Assembly (NCBI RefSeq): GCF_001553345.1
Contig: NZ_KQ960765.1
Location: forward strand, 31,587 to 95,586
Length of the DNA stretch: 64,000 nt
Direction of reading: 5' to 3'
Source of the DNA: Veillonella sp. DNF00869
GTDB lineage: Bacteria > Bacillota > Negativicutes > Veillonellales > Veillonellaceae
How positions within the stretch are numbered: the first letter of the stretch is position 1; each line of letters begins with the position of its first letter. This document shows, piece after piece, positions 8,319-17,073 of the stretch. A program made the position numbers and the translations under genes. The notes beneath the pieces are model-generated. The model worked only from the letters and a program-made list of their open reading frames with translations. It had not been told where the DNA came from and made no database searches.

Positions 8319-8364
8319 AATACACAAGAGAAAGGTCTCTGTTTTAAGTTGAGGAGGGATTACT

Positions 8365-9207
8365 TTGCGTAACATTCACGTTGAGAAAGTAACAGAAAAG
8401 GTAGCAGAATTATGTATGAATGCAGCATATCATCTTCCAAAAGATATGTATAATGCATTGAAAAAAGGCTATGAGAGTGAGAAATCTCCAGTAGGTAAAG
8501 GCGTATTGGATCAAATCATCAAAAATGCGGAAATCGCTGATGCTGAAGATCGTCCAATCTGCCAAGATACTGGTCTTACAATCGTATTCTTAGAAGTTGG
8601 TCAAGATGTACACTTCGAAGGTGGAGATCTTGAAGAAGCTATTCAAGCTGGTGTAGCAAAAGGTTATGTGGACGGATATCTTCGTAAATCCGTAGTAGCT
8701 GAACCTTTGTTCAACCGTGTAAACACTAAAAATAATACTCCAGCAGTTATTTACACTAAAATTGTTCCAGGCGACAAAGTTGACATTAATGTAGAGTTAA
8801 AAGGCTTTGGCTCTGAAAACAAATCTGGCGTAAAAATGTTGGTTCCTGCTGATGGCGTTGAAGGCGTAAAAAAAGCAGTTCTTGAAATCGTTAAAAAAGC
8901 TGGCCCTAATCCATGCCCTCCAATGGTACTAGGTATTGGTATCGGTGGTACTATGGACTACGCAGCATTCCTTTCCAAAAAAGCTCTTCTTCGCTCTGTA
9001 GAAGAACGTAATGCACATCCTGAATATGCAAAATTGGAAGAAGAAATCAATGCAATGGTTAACAAAACTGGTATCGGACCTCAATTAGGTGGTTCTACAA
9101 CAGCAGTTTCCGTTAATATCGAGTGGGCAGCAACACATATCGCTGGTCTTCCTGTAGCAGTAACTATCTGCTGCCACGCTAGCCGTCATGCTCACGGTGA
9201 AGTTTAA
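8365..9207 (+). CDS. Fumarate hydratase class I, alpha subunit
   Basis: The iron-sulphur domain subunit of a two-subunit class I fumarase (same family as L(+)-tartrate dehydratase TtdA); it interconverts malate and fumarate. The 280-residue chain has cluster cysteines in ICQDTG (C66), PNPCPPM and TICCHASRH near the C-terminus. Translation starts at TTG, supported by GAGGAGGG 7 nt ahead and by the usual N-terminus RNIHVEKVTEKVAELC. The beta gene follows after 14 nt. In a lactate- and malate-fermenting anaerobe this enzyme would run in the reductive branch towards fumarate and succinate. Tartrate dehydratase activity cannot be excluded from sequence alone. Confidence 0.9.
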   Translation: MRNIHVEKVTEKVAELCMNAAYHLPKDMYNALKKGYESEKSPVGKGVLDQIIKNAEIADAEDRPICQDTGLTIVFLEVGQDVHFEGGDLEEAIQAGVAKGYVDGYLRKSVVAEPLFNRVNTKNNTPAVIYTKIVPGDKVDINVELKGFGSENKSGVKMLVPADGVEGVKKAVLEIVKKAGPNPCPPMVLGIGIGGTMDYAAFLSKKALLRSVEERNAHPEYAKLEEEINAMVNKTGIGPQLGGSTTAVSVNIEWAATHIAGLPVAVTICCHASRHAHGEV

Positions 9208-9221
9208 GAGGGGGAATAACC

Positions 9222-9782
9222 ATGGCAGAACAAATTCGTATTCAAACACCTTTAACAGAAGAACAATCCCGTAAATTAAAAGCTGGTGATATGGTTCTTA
9301 TTTCTGGTAAAATCTACAGTGCTCGTGACGCTGCTCATAAAGTAATGACTGAAGCATTAGCACGTGGCGAAGAATTACCAATCGATTGGCATGACAAAAT
9401 CGTTTACTATTTAGGACCAAGCCCAGCTAAACCAGGAGATCCAATCGGTTCCGCTGGTCCTACAACATCTGGTCGTATGGATGCTTACACACCAACAATG
9501 CTTGATCAAGGTATCAAAGGCATGATCGGTAAAGGTTCCCGTAAACCAGAAGTTATCGAATCTATGAAGAAAAACGGCGTAACTTACTTTGCAGCCGTTG
9601 GTGGTGCAGCAGCTTTAATTGCTAAATCCATTAAAAAATATGATGTTATCGCTTATGCTGACTTAGGTCCAGAAGCTTTGGCAGAATTAACAGTAGAAGA
9701 TTTCCCTGCAATCGTTGTTATCGATAGCGAAGGAAACGATTTCTACGAAATCGGTCAAGCTCCATACCGCGAAGACGTTTAA
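9222..9782 (+). CDS. Fumarate hydratase class I, beta subunit
   Basis: The C-terminal domain partner of the class I fumarase, 186 residues. Family motifs are visible: LISGKIYSARDAAH near residue 28-41, YLGPSPAKPGDPIGSAGPTT near 64-85, and KGSRKPEVIESMKK. Together the two subunits equal one single-chain FumA. The gene starts 14 nt after the alpha subunit behind GAGGGGG, so the pair is one operon ended by the terminator at 9795. Confidence 0.92.
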   Translation: MAEQIRIQTPLTEEQSRKLKAGDMVLISGKIYSARDAAHKVMTEALARGEELPIDWHDKIVYYLGPSPAKPGDPIGSAGPTTSGRMDAYTPTMLDQGIKGMIGKGSRKPEVIESMKKNGVTYFAAVGGAAALIAKSIKKYDVIAYADLGPEALAELTVEDFPAIVVIDSEGNDFYEIGQAPYREDV

Positions 9783-9794
9783 TCACTAAACAAT

Positions 9795-9826
9795 TAAGAG
9801 GCTTTCTTTAGAAGGCCTCTTATTTT
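9795..9826 (+). terminator. Fumarase operon terminator
   Basis: Stem TAAGAGGC/GCCTCTTA with a further TTC/GAA inner pairing and a T-rich tail. Confidence 0.85.
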
Positions 9827-9942
9827 ATTATATATAGATTAAAGAGGAGAATAGAGATAACAAAATCTAGCTTTTTCATCTTTTATATAAAGAGATTGTG
9901 ATATAATACAGATAAAGAGATAGTAAAGAGAAAGGAGACGCT

Positions 9943-10407
9943 ATGATAGGACTTTTAGTAAGTGGTATTATTTTGCTCCTCATCGAAATGATGATACCAG
10001 GATTTGGTATATTTGGTCTAACAGGCTTGTTGCTATTCCTATGGGGTATCTATGATTGGATGGGAGGAGGACCTATGGCAATAGTTACTGTCACCTCGCT
10101 TTCAGTAGTGGGCGTACTATTGTTGTGGTGGATTATCTCTGTATTTCCTAAGACAGCTTTAGGAGAACGATTGACATTGCACCTAACATCTACTAAGGAA
10201 AAAGGATATGCTACACATCCAGACCCAAATTGTTGGTTGGGCAAGATTGGATATACAAAAACGGTGTTGCGACCAGCAGGGACCATCGTTGTGGAAGGAA
10301 CATTCCTCGATGTAGTCACTGATGGTGAATTTTATGAACCAGGCACAGAAGTGGAAATTATTTCTGTTACTGGTGGTCGTATCGTAGTGAGAACTACAAA
10401 TAGATAG
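9943..10407 (+). CDS. NfeD-family membrane protein
   Basis: A 154-residue short NfeD protein. Two or three hydrophobic helices occupy residues 1-73 ([17 protein letters not shown] is a typical NfeD opening), followed by a soluble OB-fold domain at about 90-150 ([21 protein letters not shown]). NfeD proteins accompany flotillins and are thought to assist their membrane assembly. Here the flotillin gene follows 8 nt later, matching the yqeZ-floA arrangement of Bacillus but without the long protease-type NfeD domain. The ribosome site is AAAGGAG. Confidence 0.88.
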   Translation: MIGLLVSGIILLLIEMMIPGFGIFGLTGLLLFLWGIYDWMGGGPMAIVTVTSLSVVGVLLLWWIISVFPKTALGERLTLHLTSTKEKGYATHPDPNCWLGKIGYTKTVLRPAGTIVVEGTFLDVVTDGEFYEPGTEVEIISVTGGRIVVRTTNR

Positions 10408-10415
10408 GAGGACAT

Positions 10416-11423
10416 ATGGAAACAATTATTGGAACGGTAGGATTTATCATTTTTCCGATTATTCTAATTATCGGCATTTCTTTATTTTTACATTTCGTCC
10501 CATTAGGGCTATGGGTATCTGCTCTAGCAGCAGGCGTGAACGTCAGCATTATGACTTTGATTGGTATGCGTCTTCGTCGTGTATCTCCATCTCAAATCGT
10601 ACTTCCTTTGGTGAAAGCCAATAAAGCTGGCTTAGATGTGACGGTAGATCAATTAGAGGCCCATTATTTAGCGGGTGGTGATGTAGACCGTGTGGTTGAT
10701 GCATTGATTGCAGCAGAACGTGCTACTATGGAGTTAACATTTGAACGATCTGCAGCCATTGATTTAGCAGGTCGTGACGTATTAGAAGCAGTACAAATGT
10801 CGGTCAATCCAAAAGTGATTGAAACGCCGATTATTTCTGCAGTAGCTAAAAATGGTATTGAACTAAAAGTTCGTGCTCGTGTGACAGTGCGTGCTAATAT
10901 TGATCGTTTAGTTGGTGGCGCTGGAGAAGCAACGATTATTGCCCGTGTTGGGGAAGGTATTGTTACTACTGTAGGTTCTTCTGAAGAGCATACAGACGTG
11001 TTGGAAAATCCAGACCATATTTCTCGTACTGTATTGAATAAAGGCTTAGATGCAGGGACAGCTTTTGAAATCTTATCCATTGATATTGCCGACGTAGATG
11101 TAGGACGTAATATTGGCGCCCAATTGATGACAGATCAAGCGGAAGCGGACAAAAAAATTGCCCAAGCTCAAGCAGAAAAACGTCGAGCTATGGCGGTGGC
11201 ACAAGAACAAGAAATGCGTGCCCATACCCAAGAAATGCAAGCAAAGGTAGTAGAAGCTCAAGCGGAAGTACCAAAAGCATTATCTCAAGCGTTACGTGAG
11301 GGTAATTTGGGTGTTATGGATTACTATTCGATGAACAATATTATGGCGGACACTAAAATGCGTGAAAGCATTTCTGAAGGTGATTATGCGTCTACCATCG
11401 ATGGTAAAGGTACACATGAATAA
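10416..11423 (+). CDS. floA: Flotillin-like protein FloA
   Basis: A 335-residue membrane scaffold protein of the FloA (YqfA) family, associated with functional membrane microdomains. The N-terminal part (residues 1-55) is hydrophobic with two membrane segments. The SPFH-like domain follows (about 60-230, with [14 protein letters not shown] and VGSSEEH), and then an Ala-Glu-Gln-rich coiled coil at about 235-290 ([20 protein letters not shown]). Length agrees with the family. It sits between nfeD and an unknown gene, all with short gaps, and is probably co-transcribed with both. Confidence 0.95.
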   Translation: METIIGTVGFIIFPIILIIGISLFLHFVPLGLWVSALAAGVNVSIMTLIGMRLRRVSPSQIVLPLVKANKAGLDVTVDQLEAHYLAGGDVDRVVDALIAAERATMELTFERSAAIDLAGRDVLEAVQMSVNPKVIETPIISAVAKNGIELKVRARVTVRANIDRLVGGAGEATIIARVGEGIVTTVGSSEEHTDVLENPDHISRTVLNKGLDAGTAFEILSIDIADVDVGRNIGAQLMTDQAEADKKIAQAQAEKRRAMAVAQEQEMRAHTQEMQAKVVEAQAEVPKALSQALREGNLGVMDYYSMNNIMADTKMRESISEGDYASTIDGKGTHE

Positions 11424-11443
11424 GGTAGAGGAGGTATCCGATT

Positions 11444-11938
11444 ATGGAAATAGGGATACTCATTCTGATTATTTTAGGGTCCTTTATATTTAAAAAAGGA
11501 ACATCTAACGAGGAATCGTCACAAAAACCAGTTCCGACTAAGGATATGACTTGGGAGGAAATGGAAGAGTATTATGGTATTACACTTTCACGGGACCCGA
11601 AGGAATCTGTGAATATGGATCCTGATGTAATGGTGGGAAACACCTCCGAAGGGACTGTGAATACAAGCAATCCAGTGAATGTAGATAGATATGAAAAGCC
11701 AGAAGACTCACCGAGATATGACGCAGAGGAAATGCGAGCTACAGTCCATGAACGAATAGAGGCTAAACGAAGGAAATCTGCAAACATATCTGTTAAAGAG
11801 GTGAGAAAAGACAGACCTATTTATTCTGGTACGTCTAAGAATGAAGGCTTACGATTAGCAGCTAGGTATGGAATGGTGTGGTCTATGATTTTAGAAACAC
11901 CAAAAGGGGCGCGTATGTTAGGCCGTTATCGTCGATAG
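11444..11938 (+). CDS. Unknown membrane-anchored protein, third gene of the nfeD-floA operon
   Basis: I do not recognise this 164-residue protein. One N-terminal hydrophobic segment (IGILILIILGSFIF, residues 2-15) is followed by a long polar, probably disordered linker. A short C-terminal segment with RLAARYGMVWSMILETPKGARM looks like a folded or amphipathic motif. It lies 20 nt after floA with GAGGAGG before the ATG, so a role linked to the FloA membrane domain is a fair guess based on position alone. Confidence 0.7.
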   Translation: MEIGILILIILGSFIFKKGTSNEESSQKPVPTKDMTWEEMEEYYGITLSRDPKESVNMDPDVMVGNTSEGTVNTSNPVNVDRYEKPEDSPRYDAEEMRATVHERIEAKRRKSANISVKEVRKDRPIYSGTSKNEGLRLAARYGMVWSMILETPKGARMLGRYRR

Positions 11939-12050
11939 TATGTTAGTAGAATCGATAGGTAATACCCAGATATAATGATGTGATTGTACTTATACATCCT
12001 CTGTATAGATTTATTTGCTATTAGATATAGTAATACATATAGTACCTATA

Positions 12051-12100
12051 AAAATGAGCTATCAAGTTGGGAATGTCCTTTCATGATAGCTCATTTTGTA
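12051..12100 (+). terminator. Bidirectional terminator after the floA operon
   Basis: A 14-bp perfect stem AAAATGAGCTATCA with its complement, a 19-nt loop, and AAAA/TTTT ends that would serve both strands. Confidence 0.85.
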
Positions 12101-12202
12101 TATGTTACAAGGAATTTACAGTTACACTCTATACTAAATATTGGGTTATACTAAAGCTAGATTCATCAATAGTATCATTAATTGTTTAGATGTATAGATT
12201 AA

Positions 12203-12229
12203 AAGCGACTCTACTGTGTAGAGTCGCTT
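12203..12229 (-). terminator. Terminator of the flavodiiron gene (minus strand)
   Basis: A 12-bp stem AAGCGACTCTAC with its complement and a 3-nt loop, followed on the minus strand by TTTT. It lies 8 nt past the flavodiiron stop codon. Confidence 0.85.
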
Positions 12230-12236
12230 GTATTGA

Positions 12237-13469
12237 TTATAAAGTTTTGATATCTGTTTCTGCTAAGGAAGCAACGATGGAATCTGCTAATTCTTCAAAC
12301 AATGGTAATTGTTCATCGTGTAATGCGCCTTTAATATCTAGTGGAGTACCAACGATTTCCATGTTTTTAAATTCATTTGTAAAGTAATCAACCATGCGTT
12401 TCATCGCGCCGGATGCCCAGGAATGGTTACCTACGATAGAAACTTTATGGTTATGGAAGTTTAATGCATGTAATTCATGTAATAAGTTTTCCATAGTCAA
12501 GTATAAGCCTAAGTTGTAAGTTGGTGCCATACATACTAAATGGCTATATTTCCATGCATCAGAAATGATGTAAGATGGATTAGTTTTAGATACATCATAA
12601 ATACGGATATCTGTTACACCGCGTAAAGATAGCAACTTCGCTAATTGCTGAGCCATTTCAGCAGTGTTGCCATACATGGAACCGAAAGCAATGACAACGC
12701 CTTTTTTCTCTGCATTGTAAGTGCTCCAATGCATGTATTTACTGATGATGTAAGAAATGCTATCAGGAGTTCTCCAAATTGGTCCATGAAGAGGTGCAAT
12801 GATATTTACATTCAAAGAAGATGCTTTTTTCAATGCATTTTGTACTTGTGCACCATATTTACCTACGATATTTGTGTAATAACGACGAGCTTCATCTTCG
12901 TATACACGATCAAAATCTAATTGATCAGCGAAGATATTGCCGTTGATAGTGCCAAATGTACCAAATGCATCAGCAGAGAATAAAGTGCCTGTTGTTGATT
13001 CGTAAGTACAGGTTACTTCTGGCCAGTGAACCATTGGCATGGTGTAGCTGTGAAGCTTATGATGACCAAGATCGATGGTGTCGCCTTCTTTTACTTCGTA
13101 GTAGTTGTCAGGAGCTGGACGACCATAGAACTGTTCAAAGAATCGGAATGTAGTTTTATTGCCGACCATTTTCACATTTGGGTAACGGTCTAGCAATTCT
13201 ACTAATGTAGCACAATGATCAGGTTCCATGTGATTTACGATTAAATAATCTAACTCACGACCATTTAACAAATGTTCTACATTGTCAAAGAATTCTTGAC
13301 GAATGCTATCATCTACAGAGTCAACAATACAAGTTTTTTCGTCGTCAATAAAATAGGAATTGTAGCTTACCCCATTTGGAATTGGAAACAAGTTTTCAAA
13401 ACGTTCTGTACTCCAATCGTTGCTACCAATCCAATAAATATGATCAGTCAATTTTTGTGCGCAATGCAT
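12237..13469 (-). CDS. Flavodiiron protein (FprA-type A flavoprotein)
   Basis: A 410-residue cytoplasmic enzyme that reduces O2 to water, or nitric oxide to N2O, protecting anaerobes. The N-terminal metallo-beta-lactamase-like domain has the diiron motif HMEPDH (residues 80-85), then further ligands in MVHWPE, FSADAFG and APLHGPIW. The C-terminal flavodoxin domain begins near residue 262 with IAFGSMYGNTAEMAQ for FMN binding. No rubredoxin domain is fused or adjacent. The start at 13469 has AAAGGA 8 nt ahead, so an upstream in-frame ATG is not used. A LysR regulator is transcribed divergently and may control it. Confidence 0.95.
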   Translation of the reverse strand: MHCAQKLTDHIYWIGSNDWSTERFENLFPIPNGVSYNSYFIDDEKTCIVDSVDDSIRQEFFDNVEHLLNGRELDYLIVNHMEPDHCATLVELLDRYPNVKMVGNKTTFRFFEQFYGRPAPDNYYEVKEGDTIDLGHHKLHSYTMPMVHWPEVTCTYESTTGTLFSADAFGTFGTINGNIFADQLDFDRVYEDEARRYYTNIVGKYGAQVQNALKKASSLNVNIIAPLHGPIWRTPDSISYIISKYMHWSTYNAEKKGVVIAFGSMYGNTAEMAQQLAKLLSLRGVTDIRIYDVSKTNPSYIISDAWKYSHLVCMAPTYNLGLYLTMENLLHELHALNFHNHKVSIVGNHSWASGAMKRMVDYFTNEFKNMEIVGTPLDIKGALHDEQLPLFEELADSIVASLAETDIKTL

Positions 13470-13536
13470 AGTTAAATTCCTTTCATACATACGGGGGGAT
13501 TGTTATGCCCCAGATTTTCTTATCAAATATATATTA

Positions 13537-13552
13537 CTAGTTTATAAGCTAG
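13537..13552. promoter_or_regulatory. Near-palindrome between the flavodiiron and LysR genes
   Basis: CTAGTTTATAAGCTAG is self-complementary at 14 of 16 positions. It lies in the divergent promoter region, where a LysR operator would be expected. Binding is not shown. Confidence 0.35.
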
Positions 13553-13618
13553 AACGCAACTATTTTATATAGTTTTATTACAAATAGATAGATAAAATTC
13601 TATTCGTATTTTTGCAGT

Positions 13619-13647
13619 TTGACAATAGTAATGAATATAGGTAAACT
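13619..13647 (+). promoter_or_regulatory. Candidate promoter of the LysR-xpt operon
   Basis: Perfect TTGACA at 13619-13624, a 17-bp spacer, and TAAACT at 13642-13647, a weak -10 that would fit an activator-dependent or autoregulated promoter. Confidence 0.45.
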
Positions 13648-13715
13648 TATAAGTATATATAATAGTAAAGTAATAGTGGAAGTGAATTACTTTCATAGAA
13701 AATTTGAGGTTATTT

Positions 13716-14606
13716 ATGTCTGTGTCTGCAGAATTACTGCGTGCCTTTGTGGGAGTAGGATTGCACTTATCTTTTTCCAAGGCAGCGAAAGCGAATGGTG
13801 TCTCACAATCGGCCATTAGCCAGAGTATTAAGCAATTAGAAAAAGATTTAGGAATTCCTCTATTTGAAAGGACAACAAAATCAGTAGCTTTTACAAAAGC
13901 AGGTCGTGAACTCTTTGAAACAGCTGTAGAAGCATTTTCCATTTTAGATAATGGGATTGTAAAACTACAAGAACGTGTATCTAGGGATTATAAGAGTTTA
14001 CACTTAGCAGCTACAGATACATTGAGTAAGTATTTTTTGTTACCTACTTTCAAAAGTTGGCAAGAAAAACAGCTAGATATTAGTTTACGTGTTACGAATC
14101 GACCATCCCGTGAATGCGTAGGAATGCTTGAATCGGGAGAGGCTCAAATCGCTGTGGTTCATGCCTATGATGGACTCTATGATAATAATCATTTAGAAAT
14201 CCTAGATTTAGAGCCTATGCAAGATATATTTGTAGGAGGCACTATATACAAAGATGAGTCGAAGGTTTGGTCCATTGATGAAATTATGGCAGAGCCATTA
14301 TTATTGCTTACGATGGGGGCGAGCAGTCGAACTTTTTTTGATACGGTCACCTATAATCGATGCACGAGCCCAGCTTTTGAGCTAGGTAGCTTGGATGTAC
14401 TTATGGATTTGGTTGAAATTAACTTAGGAATTTCTTTAGTGCCAGAATTAGTGGCTAGAGAAAAAATAAAAAAAGGTTCTTTAATCGAATTAAAGACAAA
14501 CTTACATATTCCAGAGCGTCGTATTGTATTAGTACGATCAAGAATGGATGCATTAACAGAAGGTGTTTCACAATTTATTAATATATTGAAAGACAGAAAA
14601 CAATAA
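13716..14606 (+). CDS. LysR-family transcriptional regulator
   Basis: A 296-residue LysR-type regulator. The winged helix-turn-helix fills residues 1-60 (LSFSKAAKANGVSQSAISQSIKQLEKDLGIPLFER). The effector-binding domain follows from about residue 90 (SLHLAATDTLSKYFLLPTF). Start at the ATG 13716 with GAGG 6 nt ahead. It is transcribed away from the flavodiiron gene and 11 nt ahead of xpt. The ligand is unknown. Divergent position suggests control of the flavodiiron gene, adjacency suggests control of xpt, and either remains to be tested. Confidence 0.92.
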   Translation: MSVSAELLRAFVGVGLHLSFSKAAKANGVSQSAISQSIKQLEKDLGIPLFERTTKSVAFTKAGRELFETAVEAFSILDNGIVKLQERVSRDYKSLHLAATDTLSKYFLLPTFKSWQEKQLDISLRVTNRPSRECVGMLESGEAQIAVVHAYDGLYDNNHLEILDLEPMQDIFVGGTIYKDESKVWSIDEIMAEPLLLLTMGASSRTFFDTVTYNRCTSPAFELGSLDVLMDLVEINLGISLVPELVAREKIKKGSLIELKTNLHIPERRIVLVRSRMDALTEGVSQFINILKDRKQ

Positions 14607-14617
14607 GGAGGATCATC

Positions 14618-15202
14618 GTGGAATTATTAAAACAGCGTATTGATGCAGAAGGTATTGTATTAAACAATCGAGTGTTAAAAGTAGATGGATTTTTAAATCA
14701 TCAAATTGATCCTAAATTGTTTGTTCAAATCGGTAAAGAAATTGCGAAACAATTTGAAGGACGAGGTATTGAACGCATTGTTACGATTGAAGCCTCTGGT
14801 ATTGCAATCGCATTACAAGTTGCCATTGAACTAGATGTTCCTTTAGTATTTGCGCGTAAGAAAAAATCTATTTTGATGACAGATGATGTATATCACTCTG
14901 TGGTATATTCTTATACCAAAGAAGAGAACTATGATGTAACAATCTCCAAAAAATTCTTACCTGCAGGAGAGAAAGTATTAATTATTGACGATTTTTTAGC
15001 TAGCGGTGAAGCGGCTATGGGATTAGCTAAGCTTGTAGAAAGCGCAGGAGATACGGTAGAAGGAATTGCTATTGTCATTGAAAAATCATTCCAACCAGGT
15101 CGTGAGCGTTTAGAAAAAGCAGGGTATGAAGTACATTCTTTAGTGCGAATTGCACGCTTTGAAAATGATCGTTGTATTTATAAAGAAGATGAATCTTGTT
15201 AA
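14618..15202 (+). CDS. xpt: Xanthine phosphoribosyltransferase
   Basis: Xpt salvages xanthine to XMP using PRPP in the cytoplasm. The 194-residue protein begins ELLKQRIDAEGIVLNN, the usual Xpt N-terminus. It has ASGIAIALQVA and the PRPP loop VLIIDDFLASGEA near residues 120-132. Translation starts at GTG with AAGGAGG. In Bacillus xpt is preceded by a purine riboswitch; none is seen here because the gene follows the LysR regulator with only 11 nt between. A candidate xanthine permease lies far off at 31950. Confidence 0.95.
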   Translation: MELLKQRIDAEGIVLNNRVLKVDGFLNHQIDPKLFVQIGKEIAKQFEGRGIERIVTIEASGIAIALQVAIELDVPLVFARKKKSILMTDDVYHSVVYSYTKEENYDVTISKKFLPAGEKVLIIDDFLASGEAAMGLAKLVESAGDTVEGIAIVIEKSFQPGRERLEKAGYEVHSLVRIARFENDRCIYKEDESC

Positions 15203-15285
15203 TCCATTGAAATCATATCTCATTGTGTGTTATCATTATGGTAATGAGTTTTAATTTTAAACGTATTTGGAATGGAGTTAAGACA

Positions 15286-15813
15286 GTGAACAAAAAAGCA
15301 GAATTATTTCAACAGTTTATTGAACAAAATGAATTAACAAATCTTTTTACTCTTCGTGAGATTGAAAATGATCAATATAATACAGCGATATTCGATGCGA
15401 GTATTGAGTATAATGATATTGTGTTCCCATTGTTTGTAGTATTGGATGATACGCCATTTGGTTTTGTGCGTTTAGAAATTGCAGGTGGTCGCTTCACTCC
15501 AGAACAACGAAAAGCTACAGTGGAAGTGCTAAATCAATTGAATAGTGAATTTAAATGTTTCAAACACTATCTAATGGAAGAAGATGGCTACGAAGCAATT
15601 CTTTTAGATGTAAGCTTAATGAGTGGAGATAATTTTGAGCCAGAGTTAGTAGCATATACTATTTTTGAGGTCTTGTATCCACATACACAAAAAGACTTAA
15701 CTCGTATTATTGCAGCAGTAGAAAGTGTTAAAGTAGAAAATACTGCAGTAGAAGAAACGGCTACTAAAAAAGAAAGTAAACCGCGGAAAACTACAAAATC
15801 TAAAAAGGATTAA
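15286..15813 (+). CDS. Unknown acidic protein, tandem paralogue 1
   Basis: A 175-residue cytoplasmic protein of unrecognised function. It shares its whole core with the next gene: KKAELFQQFIEQNELT, then VFPLFVVLDDTPFGFVRLEIAGG, then a helical segment ending FEPELVAYTIFE. The alpha-beta pattern is loosely like YbjN-type proteins, which is only a suggestion. A basic Lys-rich tail (KKESKPRKTTKSKKD) is absent from the paralogue. The start is set at GTG 15286 because that aligns with the paralogue's MNEKARLFEKF start and has TGGAG ahead; an in-frame start 63 nt upstream is possible. Confidence 0.7.
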   Translation: MNKKAELFQQFIEQNELTNLFTLREIENDQYNTAIFDASIEYNDIVFPLFVVLDDTPFGFVRLEIAGGRFTPEQRKATVEVLNQLNSEFKCFKHYLMEEDGYEAILLDVSLMSGDNFEPELVAYTIFEVLYPHTQKDLTRIIAAVESVKVENTAVEETATKKESKPRKTTKSKKD

Positions 15814-15836
15814 GACTGATAGAATAAAATTATATG

Positions 15837-15864
15837 GGCATTGTGACAAGCAATGCCTTTTTTT
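15837..15864 (+). terminator. Terminator between the two paralogues
   Basis: Stem GGCATTG/CAATGCC, a 7-nt loop and seven Ts. It lies only 16 nt before the second paralogue's start codon, so it may act as a partial terminator or attenuator. Confidence 0.75.
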
Positions 15865-15879
15865 AACGAGGTGATACCT

Positions 15880-16344
15880 ATGAATGAAAAGGCGAGATTA
15901 TTTGAAAAATTTCTCATTGATGAACAATTGACATGCTTTGAAAAGCGTGAAGTTGGCGATGAAGATCATACGGTTGTATTTAGATCCTATGTACAAACAG
16001 AATTAGGAGATATTCCAGTATTTCTATTGTTGGATGATACAATTTATGCTACAATTCGATTATTGATGGGGGCAGGTGTTGTTACTAAGGAAAATCGTCA
16101 AGATATTCTGACTTTTATCAATCGTGAGAACAGTACATATAAAAGCTTCAAATATTATATTGAAGAAGATGATGATAGTGTATATTTAGATTGTATTAAT
16201 CAAAGCGCAAATTCTAATTTTGATCCACGATTGTTATATGTATTGATGACACAGATTGTTGAATATATTCCTGGAAAAATTCAAACTATAGGTGAGGTAT
16301 TCCGAGTTGAACAATTACCGCCACCAGAACATGCACACGAATAA
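15880..16344 (+). CDS. Unknown acidic protein, tandem paralogue 2
   Basis: A 154-residue protein clearly related to its upstream neighbour along its whole length: NEKARLFEKFLIDEQLTCFEKRE, DIPVFLLLDDTIYATIRLL, then YKSFKYYIEEDDDSVYLD and NFDPRLLYVLM. Function is not recognised. A strong ACGAGGTG precedes the ATG at 15880. Because a terminator separates it from paralogue 1, the two copies may be expressed at different levels. Confidence 0.75.
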   Translation: MNEKARLFEKFLIDEQLTCFEKREVGDEDHTVVFRSYVQTELGDIPVFLLLDDTIYATIRLLMGAGVVTKENRQDILTFINRENSTYKSFKYYIEEDDDSVYLDCINQSANSNFDPRLLYVLMTQIVEYIPGKIQTIGEVFRVEQLPPPEHAHE

Positions 16345-16440
16345 TATAAATAATTTATGAGTAAAAACGATTAAAATAGAATGAAATCTATCAATTTTGA
16401 TTAAAATATAATCAAAAATACGCATGCGCAGTTGGGATAA

Positions 16441-16505
16441 ACAATTCAATTCGTGTAATACAATTCAAAAATGCTAAAAAACATAGAGAGATACACAATT
16501 CGTGA
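16441..16505 (+). repeat. Direct repeats ACAATTC/AATTCGTG upstream of the XRE gene
   Basis: ACAATTC occurs three times (starting near 16441, 16460 and 16495) and AATTCGTG twice (near 16447 and 16497), all within 65 nt. One copy, CACAATTCGTG, is close to a palindrome. The block lies just ahead of the XRE promoter and could be an autoregulatory operator. Confidence 0.4.
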
Positions 16506-16551
16506 GATGTGGGATAGTGGTTTTCTATAGCATATCTATTGTATCTCATGC

Positions 16552-16577
16552 TATAATAGAGATAGGTTATTTATACT
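16552..16577 (+). promoter_or_regulatory. Candidate -10 boxes for the XRE gene
   Basis: Extended -10 TGC-TATAAT at 16552-16557, and a second TATACT at 16572-16577. Neither has a good -35. Confidence 0.45.
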
Positions 16578-16607
16578 ATAGATTCACGTAGTATAAGGGG
16601 TGATACA

Positions 16608-16967
16608 ATGGCATTAGGTGAAAATTTAAGACATGCCCGTAAACGGATTGGGCGGAGTCAATTAGATGTGGCTCGGGATATTGGTATTAGTAATGCTGCC
16701 CTGTCAAATTACGAAACAGGATATCGAGAGCCTGATTTGGAAACCTTAAAGCGATTGGCTAATTATTATGATGTAACAATTGATGAATTAGCAGGCAATG
16801 CAAGCATGGCTAGAGAAATTCTTTACGATTTGAGTAGCATTGTAAAAAATGGGCGCATCGCACATAATGGTGTAGAATATGTATTAAGTGATTCACAACG
16901 ATTAAAATTGAGACGCCAAATTGCACATGCATTTGAAATGTTCAATGAAGGAAAATCCAATTGGTAG
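16608..16967 (+). CDS. XRE-family transcriptional regulator
   Basis: A 119-residue DNA-binding protein. The Cro/CI-type helix-turn-helix fills residues 5-60 (LRHARKRIGRSQLDVARDIGISNAALSNYETGYREPD). The remaining 55 residues are a small helical region of unknown role. GGGGTGA precedes the ATG. It stands alone, with short repeats upstream that look like its own operator. It is not near any visible phage or toxin genes, so it is more likely a housekeeping or stress regulator. Confidence 0.9.
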   Translation: MALGENLRHARKRIGRSQLDVARDIGISNAALSNYETGYREPDLETLKRLANYYDVTIDELAGNASMAREILYDLSSIVKNGRIAHNGVEYVLSDSQRLKLRRQIAHAFEMFNEGKSNW

Positions 16968-17073
16968 GATAAACATGTTATTCTAGGAACGTTTGTGGAA
17001 TAGCATATCATCGTATAGAAAGCGTAGAAGCTCTCGGGTACGTTTGAGAGTGCAAGTTACCGTATCTACAAAT

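Larger units (their letters stand above)
7898..8364 (+). other. 467-nt intergenic region between the hydrogenase operon and fumarase
   Basis: No gene was found. It holds an imperfect hairpin (7938-7987), a T-tailed terminator (8017-8051) and the fumarase promoter (8289-8318). The stretch 8052-8288 is AT-rich with nothing recognisable. Confidence 0.7.

Noticed and set aside
10664..11080. 138-codon frame on the minus strand
   Set aside because: It is a shadow of floA on the opposite strand with a composition typical of an antisense frame.
14607..14617. Purine riboswitch before xpt
   Set aside because: Only 11 nt separate the LysR gene and xpt, too short for a riboswitch.
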